Positions 52,001-61,457 of a DNA stretch of 64,000 nt are shown here, piece by piece (the stretch's first letter is position 1; each line of letters starts with the position of its first letter). Source of the stretch: JAYFNU01 sp964460755 (GTDB taxonomy: Bacteria > Bacillota > Clostridia > Oscillospirales > Ruminococcaceae); assembly GCA_964460755.1 (NCBI GenBank), contig CAYWQL010000005.1, positions 24,650 through 88,649 on the forward strand. The letters are read 5' to 3'. The notes under the pieces are model-generated. The model was not told the DNA's origin, made no database searches, and was given only the letters and a program-made list of their open reading frames with translations. The position numbers were made by a program, and so were the translations under genes.

Positions 52001-55000
52001 AACAGTTCACGGGCGGATATAAATTCAGCTTATATAATGCGGCAAAATCAGAAAACGGAACGTTTTCATTTGTTGACACGGTAATCGCGAACGCAACGAG
52101 CGCGGATGAAACAGGTGCGTTTTCCTTTGAAAACATCGGACCGTTCAGCAAGGCGGGCGTATATTATTACGCTGTTAAAGAAAACGTTGACAATAAGGAC
52201 GAGAATATTGTCTATGACGAAGCCGTGTATTATGTCGCGGTAACGGTGTCGGAAGAAAACAACAGGCTCGCCGCTCCGACGATAACCGTTTATGATAAGG
52301 ACGGTAAGGTAATAAGCGGTGACATTGTATTCAACAACAAGTCGGTTACTCCAACTTCGATTAGTCTTGGCGGCTTAAAAAAGGTCGACGGCGGAACGTC
52401 GAACGCGGGCGGCTATACCTTCGCGCTTTATAACGTCACGAAGGATGAGAACGGCGCTTATATAAGAGGAGCGCAGGTCGGCAGTGACGCGAACAGCGGA
52501 GTTTTAACGGCAGTTTTAGGCAGCGGCTTCGAGTTTGAAAAGATTGATTACGACAAAGTCGGAACCTATTATTATGAAATTGAAGAAACCGGCAAGGACG
52601 CAAAAACTGGCATTGTCTACGACGACGCCGTATATCGTCTTGCCGTTACTGTCGCAAGGGTCGGCGACGCGCTTGAAGCGAAGGTTACCGAGCTTTCAAA
52701 GCTGAGCGGCGGTAACAGCGTAGCTTTGTCGCTTCTGGATAGCACAGGCAACAGCCTTACAACAAAAGAAATAACCGAGCAAATCGTATTTAACAATATG
52801 AACAAAATCACGGTCGACCTAAAGGGCTTAAAGACGGTCGACGGAAAAACAGCAAACGCAGGCGGTTACAGCTTCAATTTGTATAAAACTGACGAGAATT
52901 ACACCGTTGCGGCAGGCTCGACGAGTATAGCTAACGTAAACAGCAAAAATGGTGGTTCGTTTGCGTTCGAGAAAATAGGTCCGTTTGACAAGGCGGGTAT
53001 CTATTACTACGTGATAAAAGAGGATGCTTCGTCGGCAAACAGCGGCATAATTTACGACGACAGCACGGTTTACGAGGTTGCCATAAAGGTTGAAGCTGAC
53101 GACAGCGGCAAGCTTGTCGCGACGACGACGCTTGACGGAAAAGCATATGACGAGAACGCCACATCGATAGTCTTCAACAATATGAATAAAATCACGGTCG
53201 ACCTAAAGGGCTTGAAGACGGTCGACGGGAATACAACGGATGCGGGCGGTTACAGCTTCAATTTGTATGAAACGGACGAGAATTACACCGTTGCGGCAGG
53301 CTCGACGAGTATAGCTAACGTAAACAGCANNNNNNNNNNNNNNNNNNNNNNNNNNNNNNNNNNNNNNNNNNNNNNNNNNNNNNNNNNNNNNNNNNNNNNN
53401 NNNNNNNNNNNNNNNNNNNNNNNNNNNNNGACGAGAATTACACCGTTGCGGCAGGCTCGACGAGTATAGCTAACGTAAACAGCAAAAATGGTGGTTCGTT
53501 TGCGTTCGAGAAAATAGGTCCGTTTGACAAGGCGGGTATCTATTACTACGTGATAAAAGAGGATGCTTCGTCGGCAAACAGCGGCATAATTTACGACGAC
53601 AGCACGGTTTACGAGGTTGCCATAAAGGTTGAAGCTGACGACAGCGGCAAGCTTGTCGCGACGACGACGGTTGACGGAAAAGCATATGACGAGAACGCTA
53701 CACCGATAGTCTTCAACAATATGAACAAAATCACGGTCGACCTAAAGGGCTTAAAGACGGTCGACGGAAAAACAGCAAACGCGGGCGGTTACAGCTTCAA
53801 TTTGTATAAAACGGATGAGAAGTACACCGTTACGGCAGGCTCGACGAGTATAGCTGACAAAACAAGCGATAGCAACGGTTCGTTTACGTTCGAGAAAATA
53901 GGTCCGTTTGACAAGGCCGGCACCTATTATTATGTTTTAAAGGAAAATAAATCAAATTCGAATGACGGAATAATCTACGATGAGACTGTTCATCAAATTG
54001 CGATAAACGTCTTTGAAGAGAACGGCAAGCTTGTCGCGACAACGACGGTTGACGGAAAAGCATATGACGAGAACGCCACACCGATAGCATTCAACAATAT
54101 GACGCAGGTTGAGGTCACCCTTAAGGCGTTAAAGAAGGTCGACGGGAATACGACGGACGCGGGCGGTTACAGCTTCCTGCTTACTGAAACGGGCGTAGAA
54201 AATCCGTACACCGACACTTCAACGGATAACGGCGGAGGAAATTATTCATTTAAGACCATTAAGTACACAGCCGAGGGAACACATACTTATACCGTTACCG
54301 AGGACAAGACGAACCCGAAGAGCGGTATTATATACGGACTCGACAGCTATACGGTCACGGTTGAAGTAAAACTGAACGACGCAAAGACCGCGCTTGTCGC
54401 GATAACGAAGGTTGACGGAAAAGCGTACAACGCCAACAGCACACAGATTGTTTTCAACAACTACGCGCAGAAAGCTTCCGGTGATATCGAGGGCTTAAAG
54501 ACCTTTGATAGGGAAATAGCTGCGAATATGTTCAGCTTTAAGCTCGTTGAAATTGCCGACGACGGAACGGTTGTCAATGATAACGTTCAAACAGTATACA
54601 ACGACGCCAACGGCAGCTTTAAGTTCGACTCGATAATCTTCGACGAAATAAAGACTTATCACTACAAGGTCGTCGAGCTTAATGAAAACAGTCAGGGCAT
54701 TACGGACGATAACGTTTTGTACGATGATAACGCGTTCTTTGTTGATTTCGACGTAGCCAAGGACGGTAACACGCTTAAGGTTACGAAAACCGTATTCACA
54801 AAGGACGACGCAGGCGTTAAAACGACGCTTAATGCTAACGACAAAATTACCTTTAATAACACAACCGTTAAGGATATACCTACAAGCACCGATTTCGCGG
54901 GAATAAAAGAGGTTAACGACGGCGTTCCCAACAGAGCGTTTACCTTCGTGCTGACGGACATTTCAAACCCCGACAGCCCGAGAGAAGTCGCTACAACAGA

Positions 55001-57812
55001 ATGCGACGAAACTAACGGAAGCTTTAGCTTTGATAATGTTCCTCTTAACAGAGAGGGCGACTATACCTTTATGATAACCGAGAAAGCCCAGACGGTTGGC
55101 GAGGCAGGCTACGACGCCGATATGGCGTTTGATAACGCGGCTTATACCGTCAGACTCAGCGTGGAAAAGGTTGGTCGAATTCTTCAGGTTAAACAGGGAA
55201 GTAAAGAGCTTTTAGTCGGCAAAAATTATGTACCTTATGACGCAGCAAACAACCAAATTGTCTTCGAGAACAGAACCAAGGCGAAGATTGAATTCGGCGG
55301 CGTAAAATATCTTAACGAAAATCCGACGGCGGGCTATACCTTCCTGATTAAGGAAACGACAGCCGGCGTAGATGCTGACAAGCTATACGAAGGCAATGCG
55401 ATAAGCGCCGACGACGGAAGCTTTACGTTTGACGAAATCCCCGCGTATTCTGCGGTGGGCGAATATACGTATGAAATAACCGAGCAGAACGGCGGAAAGG
55501 TCACCGACAGCGTGTACAATTCCACCGACAAGTACACCGTTAAGGTTAACGTATCCGTTTCGACTGACGAGCAGACCAAGGGTAGGCTTAAAGCGGAGAT
55601 TATCGAAACAAAGCTTAACGGGGCGCTTTATACCCAAGGAGATATCGCCTTCAACAACATTTCGATAATGAGAAGCTCATTTAGGCTTTCAAGCTTCTCG
55701 ATACCCGGAACCAAGACGGTAAACGGTAAGACCGAAGGACTTTCGCAGGGAATGTTCCGCTTCGAGTTACTTCTCGTTAACGACGACGGAAGCGAGAATG
55801 TTATCGCCACCGCGACGAATAACGCCGACGGAAGCTTCGCGTTCCGTAATATATCCGTGTATGAGCCGAACACATATAACGTTAAAATCCGCGAGGTCAA
55901 CGGCGGACAAATCGTTTCGGGCGTCACATACGACGATACGGTATATACAGGAACCATTAAGATTGACGATAACGGAACGAAGACGGTAAGCAAGTTTACG
56001 AACAGCAATACAGGGGAAGAGCTTGACGTGCCCTGCTTCAACAACGTCGCGATGACGAAAATTTCCGTAGAGAAGACGTGGGTAGACGCAAACGATGAAT
56101 ATGCCCTTCGTCCGAACGAAATAACGGCGACGCTTTATGCTAACGGCAAAGAAACAGGCACAACTATTACTCTTAGTGAGACTAACGGCTGGAAGGCGGC
56201 ATTCGAAAACCTTCCGATGGTTGACGATAATGGAGAAAAGATAGTTTACAGCGTCAAGGAAGAAGAGGTTTCCAGCTATACAAGCAGCGTTGAGGTTCTT
56301 AACGACGAGTACGGATATACACTCTTTAAATTTACGAACACGCTCAGTGAAAGCATAGCCGTTGAGGTAGACCCTGTGGTTGTAAAACGCTTCGAGGGCG
56401 GAACGCTTAGGGCCGGTCAGTTTGAGTTCGAGCTCTATCAAAAGGACGAAAACGGAAATAAGGTTGGCCCGATTGACGTAAAATCCAACCTTGCTGACGG
56501 TCACGTAATATTCAACAAGCTTTTCTTTGCGAAGGAAGGTAAATATGATTATTACATAAAGGAAATTGTTCCGACCAATATGGACGGACGCGTTGATTAT
56601 GACACGAAGGAAATAAAGGCGGAAATCACCGTCACACGAAACCTAAGCACGATGGCTTTGGAAGCCAAGGTTCAATACACCGTTGACGGGAAGCTGTTAG
56701 AAGAAACGGCGCCCTCGTTCAACAATAAGTACGACCCGATTGTCCTTCAGCTTCGCAAGGTTGCAAGAGATTTGAACGAGGTTACGCCTCTTGTGAACGC
56801 GGTTTATGCGCTGTATCGTGTGAACGAAAATGGTGCGAACGACATATTTATTATGCAGCGTGTGTCCGATAAGGACGGCTATATGTACTTTAACGACATA
56901 GAGCCGGGATATTGGTACTACTTCAAGGAGGTATCCTCGCCTGACGGTTATGAGGTTGACCCCTATCCGACAGAGCCCTTCTTCCTCAATTCCGACGGAA
57001 GTCAAACCGTGAAAGCGAATGCGACGCAGGAAACCTCAACAACCAATAGCGCTGAAGAGAACACAGCGCAGGGGTTGTCGTATGCGGCACCCATAGAAGG
57101 TACTTCGGTTTCTCCGCTCGCGAAAGCCAATGCTTCCTTGCCCATTAAAACCGCAAAGAGCGCTTCGTCGGTAAGGACTGCCGCTTTTCTTGACGCAACA
57201 CTTGGAACGACAAAGGAGAACGCTATGGTGAATGAAACGCTTGAGAATAACGGCGAAAATTCCGACGTAATGCTCCTTGGCACGGTGGTTATAACAACGA
57301 ATGTTTCCGACCCTCCGACACGATTGGACGTTGCCAAGATGGACTATGACAATCCAAATAACTTTGTTGTTGGCGCGAGTATGCAGCTCATAGACGAAAG
57401 CACAAATAATGTTATCTATTCGTGGACAACAGGCAACAGTATCGAGAGTATAGTTCGCACATTAAATGTCGGCGAGGTATACATCATTCGCGAGGTCTCT
57501 GCGCCGAGCGGTTACGCTAAGGCGGCAGATACGAGGGTTATAATCGACGAATACGGCAATCTTACCATGACCGCGGTCGCGGGCGCTGACGCACAATGGC
57601 AAAACTCCAACCAAGTAAACATATACGATATGAAGCTTGGAATAACGAGATACAACACCATTGTAAGAAGGGGAGCAAGGACCGACGACGCTTCGTCGCA
57701 TATGCTTCAGCTTTCAATTATGTTTATGGCGATTTCGCTTGTCGCCATTGCGCTTATTGTTCTTGTTAAGCTGAATTTAAAAAGATGGACGACGAAAAAG
57801 CAGGCAGAATAA
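49045..57812 (+). CDS. Giant multidomain surface adhesin
   Basis: One gene interrupted by two scaffold gaps. A signal peptide (about 1-31, ending VSA-AEP) is followed by a choice-of-anchor-A head (AGSFAVVAFNQAVLSGSHVNG, then GSLVGSIIAPYSNVHCVSGN). Next come about 15 pilin-like Spy0128/FctA repeats with Lys (GLKxV), Glu (IKE) and Asn (VFNN) placed for self-made isopeptide bonds. A Cna-B domain (ISVEKTWVDANDEYALRP), another repeat and two SpaA/prealbumin-like domains precede a membrane helix and basic tail. Length is about 2,870 residues after removing the artefact at gap 2, with gap 1 counted as 100 nt. There is no LPxTG; GARTDDASSHM stands where the motif is expected. The ATG lies 11 nt after GGAG. 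Confidence 0.88.
50219..50318. other. Scaffold gap 1 (100 N)
   Basis: Exactly 100 N, a placeholder length. It lies between the anchor-A head and the first pilin-like repeat. The flanks share no sequence. The frame is the same on both sides, but only because 100 N happens to fit; the true length is unknown and further repeats may be missing. Confidence 0.95.
52801..54101 (+). repeat. Near-identical 384-bp tandem repeat block
   Basis: Unit starts (AACAAAATCACGG or AATAAAATCACGG) occur at 52801, 53185 and 53724. The first spacing is 384 bp (128 codons). The second is 539 bp including 100 N and a 55-nt duplicate; removing both gives 384 again. The third unit is about 378 bp. High DNA identity points to recent duplication or gene conversion. 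Confidence 0.85.
53330..53429. other. Scaffold gap 2 (100 N), probably artefactual
   Basis: The 55 nt before the gap (53275-53329) are identical to the 55 nt after it (53430-53484). Deleting the 100 N and one copy joins the two reading frames exactly and restores a 384-bp repeat unit. Contig ends overlapping by a fixed k-mer length at a repeat branch explain this well. Confidence 0.85.
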
Positions 57813-57834
57813 AGTGCACAAAACAACAAAAAAA

Positions 57835-57876
57835 GGGGAGCATGTCGCTCATGCTCCCCGCATTTTTTATTTTTTC
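57835..57876 (+). terminator. Terminator between adhesin and sortase genes
   Basis: Perfect 10-bp stem (57835-57844 with 57850-57859), a TCGCT loop, then T-rich sequence. The sortase must rely on read-through or a local promoter, so it should be made at a much lower level than its substrates. Confidence 0.88.
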
Positions 57877-57893
57877 CAAGGACGGAGTACAAA

Positions 57894-58682
57894 ATGAAAT
57901 TAAAAAACGGAAAAAAGAATACAAATAAAAAAAGCATATTGAACATAGCGCTCAATGTGGCGCTTGTTGTTTTTTCGCTGACATTTGTCACAGCGGTGTG
58001 CTTGCTTGTTCATTCGTTGGGCGAATATAGTCGTGCAAAAAGCGAATATCAGTCGCTTGCAGATTTGGCGATAACCATTCCGAACGCTGAAGAGCCGACA
58101 CTTTCTTCGTCGCTTGATGTCGCGCATGACAAGCTTAGCGACAAGAACGACCGATATGTCGGTTGGATAGATATTCCCGACACGGTTGTTTCGTATCCTA
58201 TGGTATATGCCGTCAACTATTTTGAGTATTTGTATACAACCTTTGAAAAGGAAAGCAACAACTCGGGATGTATATTCCTTGATTTTAGATGTAAGCCCGA
58301 TTTTTCAAGCAAAAACACAATTATTTACGGACATCGTATGAACGACGGCACAATGTTTGGTACGCTGAAAAACTACTTTAATAAGGAATATTTCGACGAG
58401 CATAGGATAATTAACATCTATACGCCGGACGGGACGAGAATGTACGAGGTCTTCGCCGTTTATTACGCGATTTCGGGTGACCGAAGCTACGATGTCGACT
58501 TTGAAAGCGATGAGGCTTATTCCGAGTGGCTCAACTATGTCGTCACAAACAGCGCGGTTAAGTCGAACGTAGACCCAAGCAAAAGCGAGAATGTAATTAT
58601 GCTTTCAACCTGTAAGGGCGGCGACAACGAGGACCGCTGCGTCGTATTCGCGGCGCTAACGTCAAAAAATTCCGAGCTATAG
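57894..58682 (+). CDS. srtB: Class B sortase
   Basis: 262 residues: an N-terminal membrane helix (about 15-39) and a sortase barrel. Catalytic residues are visible as His in NTIIYGHRMNDGTMF, Cys in MLSTCKGG and Arg in EDRCVVFAAL. The spacing C-x7-R and the extra N-terminal helices match class B. It probably anchors the two upstream surface proteins, whose sorting signals are not classical LPxTG; class B enzymes of Clostridia are known to accept variants such as SPxTG or NVQTG. The ribosome site is GGACGGAG. Confidence 0.93.
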   Translation: MKLKNGKKNTNKKSILNIALNVALVVFSLTFVTAVCLLVHSLGEYSRAKSEYQSLADLAITIPNAEEPTLSSSLDVAHDKLSDKNDRYVGWIDIPDTVVSYPMVYAVNYFEYLYTTFEKESNNSGCIFLDFRCKPDFSSKNTIIYGHRMNDGTMFGTLKNYFNKEYFDEHRIINIYTPDGTRMYEVFAVYYAISGDRSYDVDFESDEAYSEWLNYVVTNSAVKSNVDPSKSENVIMLSTCKGGDNEDRCVVFAALTSKNSEL

Positions 58683-58711
58683 CGCCGGAACAATTAATTA
58701 AATATGAAAAG

Positions 58712-58745
58712 AACCGCCACATTTTTAATGTGGCGGTTTTTAATA
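58712..58745 (+). terminator. Terminator after the sortase gene
   Basis: Perfect 12-bp stem (58712-58723 with 58727-58738), a TTT loop and a T run. Confidence 0.9.
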
Positions 58746-58759
58746 AAAGAAGGAGGAAA

Positions 58760-58804
58760 ATGATGAAAAAAGAAGAATTGAAACCAACTAATGTATTTAA
58801 TTAA
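58760..58804 (+). pseudogene. 14-codon frame behind a perfect ribosome site, possible gene remnant
   Basis: AAGGAGG at 58750-58756 is followed by ATG ATG and a frame encoding MMKKEELKPTNVFN, then TAA. The residues ELKPTNVFN resemble the first turn of PepD-type aminoacyl-histidine dipeptidases (L-x-P-x-x-VF-x-YFE), so it may be the stump of a deleted peptidase gene. It could also be a true short peptide. It has no promoter of its own that I can see and lies just after a terminator. Confidence 0.35.
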
Positions 58805-58817
58805 TCGGTGTCTTTCC

Positions 58818-58855
58818 TGTAACTATATTGTAACCTATTTGTATCCATTTGTAAA
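58818..58855 (+). promoter_or_regulatory. Four helically phased TGTAAC-like direct repeats
   Basis: TGTAAC (58818), TGTAAC (58829), TGTATC (58840) and TGTAAA (58850) are spaced 11, 11 and 10 bp. On the other strand they read TTTACA, GATACA, GTTACA, GTTACA, resembling the Gram-positive PhoP box (TT-A/C/T-A-C/T-A at 11-bp steps). They end 39 bp upstream of the -35 box of lysC. Confidence 0.6.
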
Positions 58856-58894
58856 TACTTTTTTTAAATTTATTTTAAAAGTTTTATTTTTTTA

Positions 58895-58922
58895 TTGATA
58901 TATCTTTTTATTACTATATAAT
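58895..58922 (+). promoter_or_regulatory. Promoter of lysC and following genes
   Basis: TTGATA at 58895-58900, a 16-nt spacer and TATAAT at 58917-58922; another TATAAT follows at once (58923-58928). The leader of about 60 nt is too short for a lysine riboswitch. The rest of 58805-58989 is AT-rich without a gene. Confidence 0.75.
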
Positions 58923-58989
58923 TATAATGTTGCGTTCAATAATAGCGCACGTGCATATACTAAATAAAAACTGTTTATAGGTGGTAACA

Positions 58990-60198
58990 ATGTCGCTTGT
59001 TGTAATGAAATTCGGGGGAACGTCGGTCGCAAATAAGGAAAGGTTGCTAAATGTTGCGGAAATAGTGACGGACTGTTATAAAAAGGGGAACGGCGTCGTG
59101 GTTGTGGTTTCCGCTCAAGGGGACACAACCGACGAGCTAATCGAAAAGGCGGCGGAGCTTAACAGTAAGCCTGCAAAGCGAGAGATGGATATGCTTCTTG
59201 CGACGGGCGAGCAGATTTCCGCTTCGCTCTTGGCTATGGCGATTGACAGTCTTGGTTTTCGCGCGGTTTCGCTCAACGGGCGTCAGGCGGGTTTTATCAC
59301 CGATACCGCTCATTCAAGCGCGAGAATAAAGCGTATTGACCCCGAACGAGTTAAAACCGAGCTTGACAACAACAATATTGTTATCATAACGGGCTTTCAG
59401 GGAGTCGACAAAAAGGACGACATAACGACCCTTGGACGCGGCGGCTCGGACACGAGCGCGGTCGCCATAGCGGCGGCTCTTTCGGCGGACATATGCAAGA
59501 TATATACCGACGTCGACGGGGTTTATACCGCCGACCCGCGAAAGGTTAAAAACGCTGTCAAGCTCGACGAAATCAGCTTCGACGAAATGCTTGAAATTTC
59601 GTCGCTCGGCGCGCAGGTGATATTAAACCGCGCGGTTGAGCTTGCGCAGAAATATAACGTCAATCTTGAGATACTTTCAAGTCTTACAAAACATAAAGGA
59701 ACAGTTATTAAGGAGGTTACGAGCGTGGAAGGAATGTTAATTAAGGGCGTCGCGAAGGATACGAGCTTTGTGTCGGTGTCGGTTTTGGGGTTAAAGGATG
59801 AGCCGGGCTTTGCGTTTAAGGTTTTTTCGCTTTTAAGTTCGAAGAACATTAATGTTGACGTTATTCTTCAGTCTGTCACGACCGAGGGCAAACGTGACCT
59901 TTGCTTTACTATTCCAAAAGACGACGAGGAAGCCGCGCTTTCGCTGTTGAACGAGCACAAAACCTCAATCGGCGCGACCGACGTGGAAATTGACGATGAT
60001 GTCGCGAAGGTTTCGATTGTTGGTGCGGGAATGATAAGCCACCCCGGCGTAGCTATGAGAATGTTTAAGGCGCTTTCCGACGCCGGAATTAATATAAAGA
60101 TGATTTCGACGAGCGAAATCAAGATATCGGTTATTATCGAAAGAAAGGACGCGGACGCAGCCGTTTCGGCGGTTCACGACGAGTTTATAGGTCAATGA
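58990..60198 (+). CDS. lysC: Aspartate kinase
   Basis: Phosphorylates aspartate, the first step toward lysine, threonine, methionine and diaminopimelate for cell wall. 402 residues: the kinase domain begins KFGGTSV and contains TLGRGGSDTSAVAIAAAL and KIYTDVDGVYTADPR. Two C-terminal ACT domains (from about residue 265; SVSVLGLKDEPGFAFKVF, VSIVGAGMISHPGVAMRMF) give feedback control. I chose ATG 58990 (AGGTGG upstream) over GTG 58981. No riboswitch is seen. The stop overlaps the next gene by 4 nt. Confidence 0.95.
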   Translation: MSLVVMKFGGTSVANKERLLNVAEIVTDCYKKGNGVVVVVSAQGDTTDELIEKAAELNSKPAKREMDMLLATGEQISASLLAMAIDSLGFRAVSLNGRQAGFITDTAHSSARIKRIDPERVKTELDNNNIVIITGFQGVDKKDDITTLGRGGSDTSAVAIAAALSADICKIYTDVDGVYTADPRKVKNAVKLDEISFDEMLEISSLGAQVILNRAVELAQKYNVNLEILSSLTKHKGTVIKEVTSVEGMLIKGVAKDTSFVSVSVLGLKDEPGFAFKVFSLLSSKNINVDVILQSVTTEGKRDLCFTIPKDDEEAALSLLNEHKTSIGATDVEIDDDVAKVSIVGAGMISHPGVAMRMFKALSDAGINIKMISTSEIKISVIIERKDADAAVSAVHDEFIGQ

Positions 60199-61457
60199 CG
60201 CGAAAAGAAATCACAACGGGAGTTTTCTATTCCGAAATAGAGGGAAATTATAAAAAAAGCAGATTGTCTATATACCTTGCGTCGCCGCTCAAAAGGGATA
60301 ACCTTACAGCGACGGCGCTTATCCCTTTTTTACTTGAAAGGGGAACTAAGGAGTTTCCCGATATGACCCTCATAAAAAGAAAGCTCAACGCGCTTTACGG
60401 TGCGAATTTAGGAACGTCCTATTCCTGCACGGGCTTTAAAAGGGTAATCGACGGATATATTGAAGGGGTCGACGAAAGACTTGTCGGAGAGGGAAGCGCT
60501 CTTTCGGAAGAACGCACAAAGCTTCTTCTTGACGTCCTCTTTTCGCCCGCTTGCGAAAATGGCGAATTTAACGGTGAGTGGCTCAACGTTGAGCGCGAAA
60601 AGCTTCGCGAGGTTATTCGCGCGATTATAAACGAAAAGCGCGACTACTGCTTAAAGCTCCTTGCGGAAAACTTTTTCTTTGCCGACGAGCGAAGCCTTCC
60701 GACAGACGGCTTCGAGGAGGATTTGGAAGGTATAACAGGAAAAAGCCTTTATTGTGACTATGAGCAGTTCATCAAGGACTGCACGGTTGAGATAATATAT
60801 GTTGGTAAGCGCAGTGCCGGTCTTGAAGAAACACTCACGAAGGCGTTTTCGGGGCTCGAGAGAAGCTCCAAGCCCAAAAAAGAGCTTTCGCCCGTTCCGT
60901 ACGGGGAAGAAAAATCGACCGTCATATCGCTTCCTGTTGAGCAGGACAAGCTTGCGCTGGCGTTTAGCTGCGGCCGGCTTTTGAGTGAGCGCGAGATGAC
61001 TGCGCTCCGCGTTGGGTGTTCGCTTCTTGGCGGCACGGCGACTTCGCGTCTTTTTATGAATGTTCGCGAGAAAATGAGCCTTTGCTATTATGCGGCGGCG
61101 AGGGTTAGCTATCGTTCGGGCGGCGGAATAACGATTGATTGCGGTATTGACCACAAAAACACAAAAAAAGCGCGCGCGGCGATAATGAATGAGCTTGAAA
61201 GCCTTGCGAAGGACGGCGCGACCGAAAAAGAGCTTACCGAGGTAAAGCTTTTATTTCGCAATATTCTTTCCTCCGTTCGAGACACGAGCGGAAGCCTTTC
61301 AGGTTATTGCTATACTTCAATTGAAAAATACGGTCGAATAGTTATGCCCGAGGAGGAGCTTGAGATTATCGAGTCGATAACCAACGAGGAGATTATGGAC
61401 GTGTTAAAGCTTCTTCATCTAAACGCCTCCTCCTTAATTCAAAAGGAGGATAAATAA
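60195..61457 (+). CDS. M16-family protein YfmF (probably non-catalytic)
   Basis: 420 residues with two M16 (insulinase-like) halves, but no HxxEH zinc motif where it should stand; the protein begins with a shortened strand region (YKKSRLSIYLASPLKRDN). This matches YfmF, the partner of active YfmH. In Bacillus the pair is linked to 5-aminopentanol modification of elongation factor P. It is coupled on both sides: a 4-nt overlap with lysC and a one-base overlap with yfmH. Confidence 0.85.
   Translation: MTRKEITTGVFYSEIEGNYKKSRLSIYLASPLKRDNLTATALIPFLLERGTKEFPDMTLIKRKLNALYGANLGTSYSCTGFKRVIDGYIEGVDERLVGEGSALSEERTKLLLDVLFSPACENGEFNGEWLNVEREKLREVIRAIINEKRDYCLKLLAENFFFADERSLPTDGFEEDLEGITGKSLYCDYEQFIKDCTVEIIYVGKRSAGLEETLTKAFSGLERSSKPKKELSPVPYGEEKSTVISLPVEQDKLALAFSCGRLLSEREMTALRVGCSLLGGTATSRLFMNVREKMSLCYYAAARVSYRSGGGITIDCGIDHKNTKKARAAIMNELESLAKDGATEKELTEVKLLFRNILSSVRDTSGSLSGYCYTSIEKYGRIVMPEEELEIIESITNEEIMDVLKLLHLNASSLIQKEDK

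Larger units (their letters stand above)
50319..56050 (+). repeat. Array of pilin-like isopeptide-domain repeats
   Basis: Fourteen consecutive repeats of about 115-150 codons, with a fifteenth after the Cna-B domain. Each shows GxKxxxG-Y-x-F-x-L near the start, GxFxFExI-x-A-G-x-Y-Y-Y-x-I-x-E in the middle, and I-V-F-N-N-M at the end. The head-proximal units are diverged, while those from 52801 to about 54100 are nearly identical at DNA level. Confidence 0.85.

Noticed and set aside
52801..54101. Regular repeats considered as a CRISPR array or mobile element
   Set aside because: The unit is 384 bp, in frame and encodes a protein domain; there are no short repeats with unique spacers and no transposase.
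53550..57812. A separate second adhesin gene starting at 53550
   Set aside because: The apparent start is mid-domain and arises only because the 100-N gap shifts the frame; the sequence joins in frame to the upstream part.
58929..58989. Lysine riboswitch before lysC
   Set aside because: The leader is only about 60 nt and shows none of the lysine-element stems.
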